Below, piece by piece: positions 36,224-44,967 of a stretch of 64,000 bases of DNA; position 1 is the stretch's first letter, and each line of letters opens with the position of its first letter. Source of the DNA: Streptomyces sioyaensis (GTDB lineage Bacteria; Actinomycetota; Actinomycetes; Streptomycetales; Streptomycetaceae); assembly GCF_004122735.1 (NCBI RefSeq), contig NZ_SDIF01000005.1:1-64000 (forward strand). Reading direction: 5' to 3'. The position numbers and the translations under genes are program-made. The notes under the pieces are model-generated. The model made no database searches, was not told where the DNA came from, and was given only the letters and a program-made list of their open reading frames with translations.

Positions 36224-37249
36224 TCAGACGGACGATACGGCGGCGGCGGGCGGGGCATGCGCACCGCACTCCGGGCACGGATCGGCGGCCCGGCCCGCGT
36301 CGTGCGCCCAGGCCCCGGCGGCAGCGGATCCGGTGTCGGATCCGGAATCCACAGCCACCGGTTCCGCCGGGCGGCGGTCCGGGGTCGCGCACACAATTGC
36401 CGAACCGATCATCGCCAGCGCGAAACTCCACAGACCCATCGTGAGAATGATCGAGCCGTGCAGCACGATGTCCAGGACCATGCCGACCTTGCGCCGGCGC
36501 CCCGAGGACAGCAGGCATACTCCGATCGCGATTTCGATCAGCAGCGCGCCCCACGTCAGGGAAACCACGACCAGCGGACTCTTGGACATCCACAGCAGGA
36601 CACCGTCCCAGGGCCGGCTCACACCGAACATGCCGTCGCGCAGGAAGTAGTACTCGGCCGTTCCATTGGCCCAGTCGGCCACACCGAATTTGCTGAGGGC
36701 ACTGTCCAGGTAGAGATAGGCGATCTGCACCCGGATGGCCAGAAAAGCAGCCAGCGAAACCGTCCGCCACGACGGTGCCAGAGCGGATTCGGGCCGCTGC
36801 CAGTGCCAGGTGCGGCCGTCGGCCAACCCGATCGGAATCATCAGGAAACACATGATCATGCCGACCGACTCACCACCGTCGGGCACCGAAATGCTGACCG
36901 CGACGGAATACGCCGCCCAGGCATGCGGGATCACCGTCCATCGCGGCCGATAACCGCTGGCGGCCACAAGCAGCACCATGATCAGCAGCCACCGCCGGGG
37001 CTCCGCACCCACCGCATCGCCGCCGAGACACAGCGCGGAAGCGGCGCGAACGGAATCGCAGCGCGGGAACTCCCCCATCCCGACGACAGGGACGAGCAGG
37101 GCCTTGAGGGGAGTCAGCAGGAGAACACTCAGTTGGGCCGCGGCGATAACGCTGCGCCCGACACCGAACCACCGGGAGCGGAGATCGTGCCGTGCGGTGT
37201 GCTCGGCGAGCCGGCCGGCGAGGGAATGGACAGCGGGCATTATCTGCAT
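36224..37249 (-). CDS. sdpB: SdpB-like membrane protein (HTTM/VKGC-type), SDP toxin maturation
   Basis: 341 residues with about eight hydrophobic segments, e.g. SVIAAAQLSVLLLTP, WLLIMVLLVAAS, VGMIMCFLMIPIGLA and MVLDIVLHGSIILTMG. The RVQIAYLYLDSALSKFGVADWANGTAEYY stretch, here cited by position (about residues 170-200), is typical of the HTTM/SdpB family. In B. subtilis SdpB works with SdpA to mature the SDP toxin from pro-SdpC. ATG 37249 overlaps the sdpA-like stop by 10 bp; ATG 37240 (TAATG) is an alternative start. The last gene of the locus; its C-terminus is Pro/Ala-rich. Confidence 0.8.
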   Translation of the reverse strand: MQIMPAVHSLAGRLAEHTARHDLRSRWFGVGRSVIAAAQLSVLLLTPLKALLVPVVGMGEFPRCDSVRAASALCLGGDAVGAEPRRWLLIMVLLVAASGYRPRWTVIPHAWAAYSVAVSISVPDGGESVGMIMCFLMIPIGLADGRTWHWQRPESALAPSWRTVSLAAFLAIRVQIAYLYLDSALSKFGVADWANGTAEYYFLRDGMFGVSRPWDGVLLWMSKSPLVVVSLTWGALLIEIAIGVCLLSSGRRRKVGMVLDIVLHGSIILTMGLWSFALAMIGSAIVCATPDRRPAEPVAVDSGSDTGSAAAGAWAHDAGRAADPCPECGAHAPPAAAVSSV

Positions 37250-37845
37250 CGGACATCCAGATGTACGATCTTGACAACTCGCCTGGAATACGGGACCAGT
37301 TCCCGATAGCTCCAGGGCACGGTCTTCTCCTGGGTGAGATAGGCGTCACCACACACCGTCGGCACCGGGCTCTCGTTCTTCACCCGCCATGCTCTGCCGC
37401 CGGACGACTCCCGCAGACAGTCGGCGAGGCGACCGTCGCAGGCCTTCCAGTGCGTTGCCGCAGCCGCATTGAGAAACCCCAGCTCCGGCCCCTGGGCTCG
37501 TTGCGTACGGGACAGGCCGAACAGGTTCGACGGGGCACCCTGCGGCGTGCGCAGCAGATTCCGCCCCGCACCATCCGCCCCCAGGGAATAAGCACTGATC
37601 TGCGCGGTCTCGGGGTCACGGGTGAAGAAGGCCCAGTTCTCCGGCGTGAGAATGTTCAGGGCGTGCCGGGCAACGCCTTTGGACTGACGGCTGCTCAGCG
37701 CGTTGCTCGGCAAGGTGTAGAAGAGGGACGCCGCAAGGTAGCCGAAGAGACACAGACATACTCCGGCGAACAGGACCAGTTGACGTAGCGAAGCATTCCG
37801 TTCTTCCGCTGGTTTCACGGGCTTTGTGGTGGGCGTATTGGCCAT
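37240..37845 (-). CDS. sdpA: SdpA-family antimicrobial peptide system protein
   Basis: 201 residues. It has one N-terminal membrane segment (LRQLVLFAGVCLCLFGYLAA, residues 20-39) followed by an extracytoplasmic or membrane-facing domain with LTPENWAFFTRDP, a motif typical of the SdpA family, and four cysteines (KACDGRLADC, PTVCGD, DVRC). B. subtilis SdpA is required with SdpB for SDP production. ATG 37845 follows GAGG about 10 nt upstream. It overlaps the sdpB-like start, and a strong hairpin separates it from the toxin gene. Confidence 0.8.
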   Translation of the reverse strand: MANTPTTKPVKPAEERNASLRQLVLFAGVCLCLFGYLAASLFYTLPSNALSSRQSKGVARHALNILTPENWAFFTRDPETAQISAYSLGADGAGRNLLRTPQGAPSNLFGLSRTQRAQGPELGFLNAAAATHWKACDGRLADCLRESSGGRAWRVKNESPVPTVCGDAYLTQEKTVPWSYRELVPYSRRVVKIVHLDVRCR

Positions 37846-37886
37846 TCGGGCGCGACCTCGGCTGCGTGTGGTCCGATGGATCAGCG

Positions 37887-37925
37887 GGGTGTGCCGGCCG
37901 CGGCGTCGCCACGGCCGGCACACCC
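37887..37925 (-). terminator. Strong hairpin between toxin precursor and maturation genes
   Basis: Perfect 14-bp stem GGGTGTGCCGGCCG/CGGCCGGCACACCC with an 11-nt loop, 30 nt after the sdpC-like stop and 42 nt before the sdpA-like start. It may act as a partial terminator or 3' stabiliser so that more toxin than SdpAB is made. Confidence 0.65.
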
Positions 37926-37955
37926 GTCATTCCTGCTGCTCGGCGAGCCGGTCGC

Positions 37956-38639
37956 CTACAGGCTCCGAGCCACGTCCGAGACCATGGTCTCGGCGTCCAG
38001 GCTGTTGGGCTGGCTCATGTCGAACCCGTAGCTCACCGCGGACGGGACCACCACCAGGGCGATGGCGACCTCGGTCGCGCCGGCCACATTCGCGTATCCG
38101 ATGGCGTTGATGGCGCCGATCACGTTGATCTCGATCAGGCCGTTGACGTCGTGCCACCACCAGCCGTTGGTGCGGGCCGTGTCCTTGGTGGTGGCCGTCT
38201 TCTGCCCCGCGATGTACTTCTTCACGTCGTCGTTGAGCCGGAGCATGCCCTGCTTGGCCTGGAACGGGTCGTTGATCTGGACCGGAACCGTCACCTTCTC
38301 GTGGAAGGCCGAGTCGATCCGCTTGAGTACCTTGGTGAATTCGGCTATCTCGGCCGCCGTCACCTTGTCCGCCCCGTCCGTGCGCCGGGCCCTGATCTTC
38401 TTGGCCAGGGCGGGGTGGTCGTGAGCGGCCCTGCCCTTGGCGAAGATGAGCAGGCCGACGATGTCCTCGTCGGAGTACTTGATGTGGTGCTTCGCGGCGC
38501 CGCCGGAAGCGGCCAGGCCCTGCGCCGCCGGGGCGGCTGCCACCGCCGGCGGGGCGGCCACGGCCGACGCGCCACAGGCCACGATTCCGGCCAGTGCCGC
38601 TGCCGAAGTGGCGAGTACGGCAGTTCTCTTGAAATGCAT
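37956..38639 (-). CDS. sdpC: SdpC-family toxin precursor
   Basis: 227 residues: signal peptide (1-29, AxA site), a helical pro-region (50-155), a WWWHDVNG junction at 160-167, a long hydrophobic toxin-like stretch with alternating small residues (about 167-204: INVIGAINAIGYANVAG, VAIALVVVPSAVSYGF) and a polar C-tail. This is the pro-SdpC plan, in which an internal hydrophobic peptide is released to kill related cells by collapsing the membrane potential. The only cysteine (Cys22) is in the signal peptide, so the Bacillus-type disulfide cannot form. ATG 38639 has GAAGG 6 nt upstream. Confidence 0.82.
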   Translation of the reverse strand: MHFKRTAVLATSAAALAGIVACGASAVAAPPAVAAAPAAQGLAASGGAAKHHIKYSDEDIVGLLIFAKGRAAHDHPALAKKIRARRTDGADKVTAAEIAEFTKVLKRIDSAFHEKVTVPVQINDPFQAKQGMLRLNDDVKKYIAGQKTATTKDTARTNGWWWHDVNGLIEINVIGAINAIGYANVAGATEVAIALVVVPSAVSYGFDMSQPNSLDAETMVSDVARSL

Positions 38640-38832
38640 CGCTTACCTTCACATGTCGGTTGATGGTGGAGGTGGTTGGCCATGCCGGAACACACGACGG
38701 CAGGCCCGCCGTCTGCTTGGCATGGGAAAGAGGGCGCCCGTCGCTCGGCGCACACGGCCGGCCGCCCGGCGCGGCGATCCGCCGCACCGGCGGTGGGGCC
38801 AAGGGGTGACTGGAGAGAGGGAGAGGTGCGAC

Positions 38833-39219
38833 TCAGTCCAGGTGCCGGCGCTCCTCGCGCACCGCGGCACGGGCGGCCGTGGTGGACGAGAGGGCGATGA
38901 CGGCATCCACGCTGCCGCTGGTCACGACGATCACCACGTAGACCCAGGACGGGCCACCGAGGAAAGCGTTGACCAACGACGCGACGGCTGCGAGGACGAG
39001 CACCGGAATCAGGCGCACGTATTTCCGCTGGGCCGCATGCTGCCCGGCACGCCAGGCGGCGTCGCCGCTCCGGGTTTCCTTGCTGCGCATTCCGGCAAAA
39101 GAATTCCTGCGCAGTGTGCCTTTTCGACTCTTGCCGGCGATGACCCCGACAATGACGGCGGCGACGGCGAAAATTCCGCTCAGAACAATGCCCGCCACGG
39201 ATTGGCTGGTCATCGACAC
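38833..39219 (-). CDS. sdpI: Short SdpI-family protein, likely SDP immunity
   Basis: 128 residues with three predicted membrane helices (VLSGIFAVAAVIVGVIAG, 8-27; LIPVLVLAAVASLVNAFLG, 72-90; VYVVIVVTSGSVDAVIALS, 95-113). Between helices 1 and 2 lies the SdpI signature region RRNSFAGMRSKETRSGDAAW (the family pattern is R-N...G-R-T...S...A-W). B. subtilis SdpI confers immunity to SDP and is larger. Start GTG 39219 or ATG 39213; neither has a clear ribosome site. It lies upstream of the toxin gene with 193 bp between, and is probably co-transcribed. Confidence 0.75.
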   Translation of the reverse strand: MSMTSQSVAGIVLSGIFAVAAVIVGVIAGKSRKGTLRRNSFAGMRSKETRSGDAAWRAGQHAAQRKYVRLIPVLVLAAVASLVNAFLGGPSWVYVVIVVTSGSVDAVIALSSTTAARAAVREERRHLD

Positions 39220-39599
39220 ATCATGCGGTCCGCGGACCGGGTTCCTCTTACGTGAAGCTCAGGCACCGAAACGTCTCCCCCGTGAGTACGCAGCTTCCGG
39301 CGCTACGTGGTCCCCCGTCGGCCGGCCCTGCGGGCCACTGATCTACGGGCGTAGCAACTGCGGTTCATCCTGACACCGTCGTTCGCGGCAATCAACGGCA
39401 ATCCGGGAGCCTTGACGCCGTCCACACGGCCGCAGATCCTCCGGTTCGGTCCCGGCAATGCGTCCCACACCTGAGAAGGCGGTCGCCGGGCGCATTCCCT
39501 TTGTCATCCCATAAAATCTGCCATGGCAATTCCTTGGGAATTTCTTGGTGATCCGGCAGCCATCGGCCGGTCGGCGACCAGCGCGGCCGGCGGCCGGGA
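39220..39599. other. Intergenic region upstream of the SDP locus
   Basis: 380 bp between the TetR stop and the sdpI-like start, both on the minus strand. It is A/T-richer than its surroundings. A 15-bp palindrome AATTCC-TTG-GGAATT lies at 39528-39542, about 310 bp upstream of sdpI, with an ATAAAAT element nearby. No gene was supported. It should hold the promoter of the locus. Confidence 0.45.
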
Positions 39600-40217
39600 T
39601 CACTTCGCCGGCAACGGGTCCCGGTCCGCTGCCGCCGCGAACGCCCCCAGGGCGAGCCGCTTGAGCAGGGACTCGGTGGCCGCACGGGGCAGCAGGCCGG
39701 CGCGCGCGCTGAGGTGCGGGGTGGAGTTGAGCAGCCCGAAGACCGCGTGGACCGCAGACCGGGCCTCGACCTCCGCGCACACGGGATAAACCTCCCGCAC
39801 GACCTCCACCCACAGCTCCACGTACTGCCGCTGGAGCTGGCGGACCCGCTTGCGGTCGGCCTCGCGCAGCCGGTCCAGTTCGCGGTCGTGCAGGGTGATC
39901 AGCGGGCGGTCGTCCAGCGCGAAGTCGATGTGGCCGTCGATCAGTGCGCGCAGCACCGCCTCGGGGCTCTCGCCGCCCTCCGCGACCCGCATCCGCCCGC
40001 CGTCCAGCAGCCGCTCGCTGATGCCGACCAGCAGCTCGGCCAGCATGGCGTCCTTGCCGGCGAAGTGCCGGTAGAGACCGGGGCCCGAGATGCCCACGGC
40101 CGCCCCTATTTCGTCCACGCCGACGCCGTGAAAACCGCGCTCCGCGAAGAGCCGGGCCGCCTCCCTGAGGATCTGCTCACGGCGGCTGATCGGGGCGGGG
40201 GCCTGCGCATTACTCAT
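39600..40217 (-). CDS. TetR-family regulator of the divergent acyl-CoA catabolic operon
   Basis: 205 residues. N-terminal helix-turn-helix (REAARLFAERGFHGVGVDEI, then AVGISGPGLYRHFAGKDAML, residues 17-60) and a helical ligand domain. It is divergent from the carboxylase operon, and two 18-bp operators lie in the 145 bp between them. It probably represses both directions and responds to an acyl-CoA or branched-chain intermediate. S. coelicolor has a TetR gene in the same place, as I recall. ATG 40217. Confidence 0.88.
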   Translation of the reverse strand: MSNAQAPAPISRREQILREAARLFAERGFHGVGVDEIGAAVGISGPGLYRHFAGKDAMLAELLVGISERLLDGGRMRVAEGGESPEAVLRALIDGHIDFALDDRPLITLHDRELDRLREADRKRVRQLQRQYVELWVEVVREVYPVCAEVEARSAVHAVFGLLNSTPHLSARAGLLPRAATESLLKRLALGAFAAAADRDPLPAK

Positions 40218-40238
40218 GCCGTCGATTGTAGACAGCCG

Positions 40239-40256
40239 GGTTAGTGCTCGTTAACC
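40239..40256. promoter_or_regulatory. TetR operator copy 1
   Basis: GGTTAGTGCTCGTTAACC: GGTTA(A/G)...TTAACC inverted repeat, 22 bp upstream of the TetR start. Confidence 0.65.
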
Positions 40257-40268
40257 TGAAGGGAGTGT

Positions 40269-40286
40269 GGTTAACGCCCATTAACC
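40269..40286. promoter_or_regulatory. TetR operator copy 2
   Basis: GGTTAACGCCCATTAACC, perfect 6-bp arms, 30 bp centre to centre from copy 1 and 77 bp before the carboxylase start. Confidence 0.7.
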
Positions 40287-40362
40287 CGGCCATCAACCCG
40301 AATGGCCCGGCAGCCGCGGACCGCGGCGACGGGACAGCGACCGAGCAAGGGGGCTCTTACTG

Positions 40363-41994
40363 ATGGAGCAGGCACCGGTGCTGGGGAGTACCGCCGATCC
40401 GGCGTCCGACTCCTGGCGTGCCAACGAGGCCGCGCACCGCGAGCTGGCCGCCCAGCTGCGCGAGAAGCTCGCGGCGGCCCGGCTGGGCGGCGGCGAGAAG
40501 GCCAGGGCGCGGCACACCGCGCGCGGCAAGCTGCTGCCGCGTGACCGGGTGGACGCCCTGCTGGACCCCGGCTCGCCGTTCCTGGAGCTGGCGCCGCTGG
40601 CCGCGGAGGGGATGTACGGCGGGGCCGCGCCGGCCGCGGGCGTGATCGCCGGCATCGGCCGGGTCTCCGGCCGCGAGACGGTGATCGTCGCCAACGACGC
40701 CACGGTCAAGGGCGGCACGTACTACCCGATGACGGTCAAGAAGCACCTGCGGGCGCAGGAGATCGCCCTGGAGAACCGCCTGCCCTGTCTGTATCTCGTG
40801 GACTCCGGCGGCGCCTTCCTGCCGATGCAGGACGAGGTCTTCCCCGACCGGGAGCACTTCGGGCGGATCTTCTACAACCAGGCGCGGATGTCGGGGGCGG
40901 GTATCCCGCAGATCGCCGCCGTCCTCGGTTCCTGCACGGCGGGCGGTGCGTACGTCCCCGCCATGAGCGACGAGGCCGTGATCGTCCGCAACCAGGGCAC
41001 GATCTTCCTGGGCGGGCCGCCGCTGGTGAAGGCCGCCACCGGCGAGGTGGTCACCGCCGAGGAGCTGGGCGGCGGCGAGGTGCACGCCAGGACCTCCGGC
41101 GTCACCGACCATCTCGCCGAGGACGACGCCCATGCGCTGCGCCTGGTGCGCACCATCGTCTCCACCCTGGGCGAGCGCGCGCCGCTGCCGTGGACGGTGC
41201 GGACCGTCGAGGAGCCCAAGGCCGATCCGGCCGGGCTCTACGGCATGGTGCCCGCGGACTCCCGTACGCCCTATGACGTGCGCGAGGTGATCGCCCGCCT
41301 CGTGGACGGTTCGCGCTTCGCGGAGTTCAAGGCGGAGTACGGCACGACGCTGGTCACCGGCTTCGCCCACCTCCACGGCCATCCGGTCGGCATCGTCGCC
41401 AACAACGGCATCCTGTTCTCCGAATCCGCCCAGAAGGGCGCCCACTTCATCGAGCTGTGCGACCAGCGCGGCATCCCGCTGCTGTTCCTCCAGAACATCT
41501 CCGGCTTCATGGTCGGCCGCTCGTACGAGGCCGGCGGGATCGCCAAGCACGGCGCGAAGATGGTGACGGCGGTGGCCTGCACCCGCGTCCCGAAGCTGAC
41601 GGTCGTCATCGGCGGCTCGTACGGGGCGGGCAACTACTCCATGTGCGGCCGGGCCTATTCGCCGCGCTTCCTGTGGATGTGGCCGAACGCCAAGATCTCG
41701 GTGATGGGCGGCGAACAGGCCGCCTCCGTCCTCGCGACCGTCAAGCGCGACCAGCTGGAGGCGCACGGCGAGGAGTGGAGCGCCGAGGAGGAGGACGCCT
41801 TCAAGGCGCCGGTCCGCGCGCAGTACGAGTCCCAGGGCAACGCCTACTACGCGACCGCGCGGCTGTGGGACGACGGCGTCATCGACCCGCTGGAGACCCG
41901 GCAGGTGCTGGGCCTGGCGCTGACCGCCTGCGCCAATGCGCCGCTCCCCGAAAAGGACAGCACCGCGCCCGGCTACGGCGTCTTCCGGATGTGA
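40363..41994 (+). CDS. Acyl-CoA carboxylase, carboxyltransferase (beta) subunit
   Basis: 543 residues, two crotonase-like halves. It shows [40 protein letters not shown], and in the second half [14 protein letters not shown] and [16 protein letters not shown], whose Gly-rich loops form the oxyanion holes. The FLPMQ...EVF pattern is typical of methylcrotonyl-CoA carboxylases rather than propionyl-CoA enzymes, which agrees with the HMG-CoA lyase downstream. It transfers the carboxyl from biotin to the acyl-CoA. ATG 40363 follows AAGGGGG. First gene of the operon. Confidence 0.9.
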   Translation: MEQAPVLGSTADPASDSWRANEAAHRELAAQLREKLAAARLGGGEKARARHTARGKLLPRDRVDALLDPGSPFLELAPLAAEGMYGGAAPAAGVIAGIGRVSGRETVIVANDATVKGGTYYPMTVKKHLRAQEIALENRLPCLYLVDSGGAFLPMQDEVFPDREHFGRIFYNQARMSGAGIPQIAAVLGSCTAGGAYVPAMSDEAVIVRNQGTIFLGGPPLVKAATGEVVTAEELGGGEVHARTSGVTDHLAEDDAHALRLVRTIVSTLGERAPLPWTVRTVEEPKADPAGLYGMVPADSRTPYDVREVIARLVDGSRFAEFKAEYGTTLVTGFAHLHGHPVGIVANNGILFSESAQKGAHFIELCDQRGIPLLFLQNISGFMVGRSYEAGGIAKHGAKMVTAVACTRVPKLTVVIGGSYGAGNYSMCGRAYSPRFLWMWPNAKISVMGGEQAASVLATVKRDQLEAHGEEWSAEEEDAFKAPVRAQYESQGNAYYATARLWDDGVIDPLETRQVLGLALTACANAPLPEKDSTAPGYGVFRM

Positions 41995-42011
41995 GAGGGA
42001 TGTCCCCAGGT

Positions 42012-44024
42012 ATGGCCACCAATTTCGACACCGTGCTCATCGCCAACCGCGGCGAGATCGCGGTCCGTGTCATCCGCACCCTGCGCGCCCTCGGCATCCG
42101 CTCGGTCGCCGTCTTCAGCGACGCGGACGCCGGGGCCCGGCACGTCCGCGAGGCCGACACGGCCGTACGGATCGGCCCGGCCCCGGCCGCCGAGAGCTAT
42201 CTGTCCGTGGAGCGGCTGCTGGCGGCGGCCGCCCGCAGCGGTGCACAGGCGGTCCACCCCGGCTACGGCTTCCTCGCCGAGAACGCCGCCTTCGCCCGTG
42301 CCTGCGCGGACGCCGGGCTGGTCTTCATCGGCCCGCCCGCCGACGCCATCGAGCTGATGGGCGACAAGATCCGCGCCAAGGAGACGGTGCGTACGGCCGG
42401 TGTCCCGGTCGTCCCCGGCTCCTCGGGCAGCGGGCTGAACGACGCGCAACTGGCCGCCGCGGCCCGGGAGATCGGCATGCCGGTGCTGCTCAAGCCGTCC
42501 GCGGGCGGCGGCGGCAAGGGCATGCGGCTGGTGCGCGACGCGTCGCTGCTGGCCGACGAGATCGCCGCCGCCCGCCGCGAGGCCCGCTCCTCCTTCGGCG
42601 ACGACACCCTGCTCGTCGAGCGCTGGATCGACCGGCCCCGGCACATCGAGATCCAGGTCCTGGCGGACGGCCACGGCAACGTCCTCCACCTCGGCGAGCG
42701 CGAGTGCTCCCTCCAGCGCCGCCACCAGAAGGTGATCGAGGAGGCCCCCTCGGTGCTGCTGGACGAGGCCACCCGCGCCGCGATGGGCGAGGCGGCCGTC
42801 CAGGCGGCCCGCTCCTGCGGCTACCGCGGCGCCGGCACCGTCGAGTTCATCGTCCCGGGCAAGGACCCCGCCTCGTACTTCTTCATGGAGATGAACACCC
42901 GTCTCCAGGTGGAGCACCCGGTCACCGAGCTCGTCACCGGCCTCGATCTGGTGGAGTGGCAGCTGCGGGTGGCGGCCGGCGAGCATCTCCCCTGCGCCCA
43001 GGAGGACATCACCCTGACCGGGCACGCCATCGAGGCGCGGATCTGCGCCGAGGACCCCGCCCGCGACTTCCTGCCGACCGGCGGCACGGTGCTGGCGCTG
43101 CGCGAGCCGCAGGGCGGTGGGGTGCGCACGGACTCGGGGCTCTCGGAGGGCGGGGAGGTCGGCAGCCGCTATGACCCGATGCTGTCCAAGGTCATCGCCC
43201 ATGGCCCGGACCGGGCGACGGCACTGCGCCGGCTGCGGGCCGCACTGGCCGACACCGTCACCCTCGGCGTGACGACCAACGCCGGTTTCCTGCGCCGGCT
43301 GCTGGCCCACCCGGACGTGGTCTCCGGCGAACTGGACACCGGCCTGGTGGAGCGGGAGGCGGCCGGGCTGGTCGACGGCGCGGTGCCGGACGAGGTGTAC
43401 GCGGCGGCCGCGGCGGTACGGCAGGCCGCGCTGGAGCCGCCGGCGGACGGCGGCGGCTGGCGCGACCCGTTCGCCACCCCCAGCGGCTTCCGGCTCGGCG
43501 GCGAGCCCGCCCCCGTCCGCCACTGGCTGCGGGTACCGGGCCACGACCCCGTCGCCCGTGACGTCCGGCCGGACGCGCCGGCCGGGCAGGTCACCGCGGA
43601 CCGGGTACGGGTCACCGTCGACGGCGTGGTGCACGGCTTCCACCGCGCCGGCGACTGGCTCGGCAGGGACGGCGACTCCTGGCAGGTGACCGACCACGAC
43701 CCGGTGGCGGCGGCGCTGCGCGGGGCCGCCGGGGCGCACGGCGCGGACACCCTGGCGGCCCCGATGCCGGGCACCGTCACCGTCGTCAAGGTCGCCGTCG
43801 GCGACGACGTGGCCGCGGGCCAGGGCCTGTTGGTCGTGGAGGCGATGAAGATGGAACACGTCATCTCCGCACCGCACGCCGGACGGGTCACCGAACTGGA
43901 CGTCACCGCGGGGTCGACCGTCGCCATGGACCAGATCCTGGCCGTGGTCGCCCCGCACGAGGACGCCGACGAGGCCGCCGCGTCCGCCGGCGCCTCCGAG
44001 GGCGGGCAGGAGAGCGCCTCATGA
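42012..44024 (+). CDS. Acyl-CoA carboxylase alpha subunit (biotin carboxylase + biotin carrier)
   Basis: 670 residues. The ATP-grasp biotin carboxylase domain (1-450) starts [20 protein letters not shown] and includes [29 protein letters not shown] linker domain precedes the biotinyl domain, whose EAMKMEH holds the biotinylated Lys near residue 615. ATG 42012 is chosen; ATG 42000 lies too close to GAGAGGG. The stop overlaps the HMG-CoA lyase start as ATGA. It forms the carboxylase holoenzyme with the preceding gene product. Confidence 0.9.
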   Translation: MATNFDTVLIANRGEIAVRVIRTLRALGIRSVAVFSDADAGARHVREADTAVRIGPAPAAESYLSVERLLAAAARSGAQAVHPGYGFLAENAAFARACADAGLVFIGPPADAIELMGDKIRAKETVRTAGVPVVPGSSGSGLNDAQLAAAAREIGMPVLLKPSAGGGGKGMRLVRDASLLADEIAAARREARSSFGDDTLLVERWIDRPRHIEIQVLADGHGNVLHLGERECSLQRRHQKVIEEAPSVLLDEATRAAMGEAAVQAARSCGYRGAGTVEFIVPGKDPASYFFMEMNTRLQVEHPVTELVTGLDLVEWQLRVAAGEHLPCAQEDITLTGHAIEARICAEDPARDFLPTGGTVLALREPQGGGVRTDSGLSEGGEVGSRYDPMLSKVIAHGPDRATALRRLRAALADTVTLGVTTNAGFLRRLLAHPDVVSGELDTGLVEREAAGLVDGAVPDEVYAAAAAVRQAALEPPADGGGWRDPFATPSGFRLGGEPAPVRHWLRVPGHDPVARDVRPDAPAGQVTADRVRVTVDGVVHGFHRAGDWLGRDGDSWQVTDHDPVAAALRGAAGAHGADTLAAPMPGTVTVVKVAVGDDVAAGQGLLVVEAMKMEHVISAPHAGRVTELDVTAGSTVAMDQILAVVAPHEDADEAAASAGASEGGQESAS

Positions 44025-44962
44025 CCGCGACCGGACTGCCGATGGAGGTCCCCGCGGAGGGGCTGCCCACCCGCGTACGGATCCATGAGGTCGGCGCGCG
44101 CGACGGGCTGCAGAACGAGCAGACCGTCGTCCCCACGGAGATCAAGGCGGAGTTCATCCACCGCCTCGCCGCGGCGGGTCTGCCGCTCGTCGAGGCCACC
44201 AGCTTCGTCCATCCCAAGTGGGTGCCCCAACTCGCCGACGCGGAGCAGCTGTTCCCGCAGCTGGCCGACCTCGACCCGCACCGGCTGCCCGTCCTGGTGC
44301 CCAACGAACGCGGTCTGGACCGTGCGCTCGCCCTGGGCGCCCGCCGGATCGCGGTGTTCGGCAGCGCCACCGAGTCGTTCGCCCAGGCCAACCTCAACCG
44401 CACGGTCGACGCGGCACTGGCGATGTTCGCGCCGGTCATCGCGCGGGCCAAGGACGCCGGGGTGCATGTCCGCGGCTACCTCTCGATGTGCTTCGGCGAC
44501 CCCTGGGAGGGCCCGGTGCCCGTGGCGCAGACCGTCCGGGTCTGCCGGGAGCTGCTCGACCTGGGCTGTGACGAGCTGAGCCTGGGCGACACCATCGGCG
44601 TGGCCACCCCCGGTCATGTGCAGCAGCTGCTCGCCGCCCTCAACGAGGCGGGGGTGCCCACCTCCCGCCTGGGCGTCCACTTCCACGACACCTACGGGCA
44701 GGCCCTCGCCAACACCTTCGCCGCGCTCCAGCACGGCGTGACCACCATCGACGCCTCGGCGGGCGGCCTCGGCGGCTGCCCGTACGCCAAGAGCGCCACC
44801 GGAAACCTCGCCACCGAAGACCTCGTGTGGATGCTGCACGGCCTCGGCATCGAGACCGGGGTCGACCTGGACCGCCTGACCGCCACCAGCGTGTGGATGG
44901 CCGAGGCCCTGGGCCGGCCGAGCCCCTCCCGTACCCTCCGTGCCCTCTCCCACAAGGAGTGA
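44021..44962 (+). CDS. Hydroxymethylglutaryl-CoA lyase
   Basis: 313 residues, TIM barrel of the HMGL-like family. [11 protein letters not shown] carries the catalytic Arg/Asp, [15 protein letters not shown] the metal-binding His pair, and [20 protein letters not shown] the active-site Cys loop typical of HMG-CoA lyase. It splits HMG-CoA into acetyl-CoA and acetoacetate, the last step of leucine breakdown. Coupled to the carboxylase alpha gene by an ATGA overlap and followed 5 bp later by an acyl-CoA dehydrogenase. Confidence 0.92.
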   Translation: MTATGLPMEVPAEGLPTRVRIHEVGARDGLQNEQTVVPTEIKAEFIHRLAAAGLPLVEATSFVHPKWVPQLADAEQLFPQLADLDPHRLPVLVPNERGLDRALALGARRIAVFGSATESFAQANLNRTVDAALAMFAPVIARAKDAGVHVRGYLSMCFGDPWEGPVPVAQTVRVCRELLDLGCDELSLGDTIGVATPGHVQQLLAALNEAGVPTSRLGVHFHDTYGQALANTFAALQHGVTTIDASAGGLGGCPYAKSATGNLATEDLVWMLHGLGIETGVDLDRLTATSVWMAEALGRPSPSRTLRALSHKE

Positions 44963-44967
44963 CCCTC

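Noticed and set aside
41973..43958. 661-codon minus-strand frame
   Set aside because: Antisense to the biotin carboxylase gene; shadow frame.
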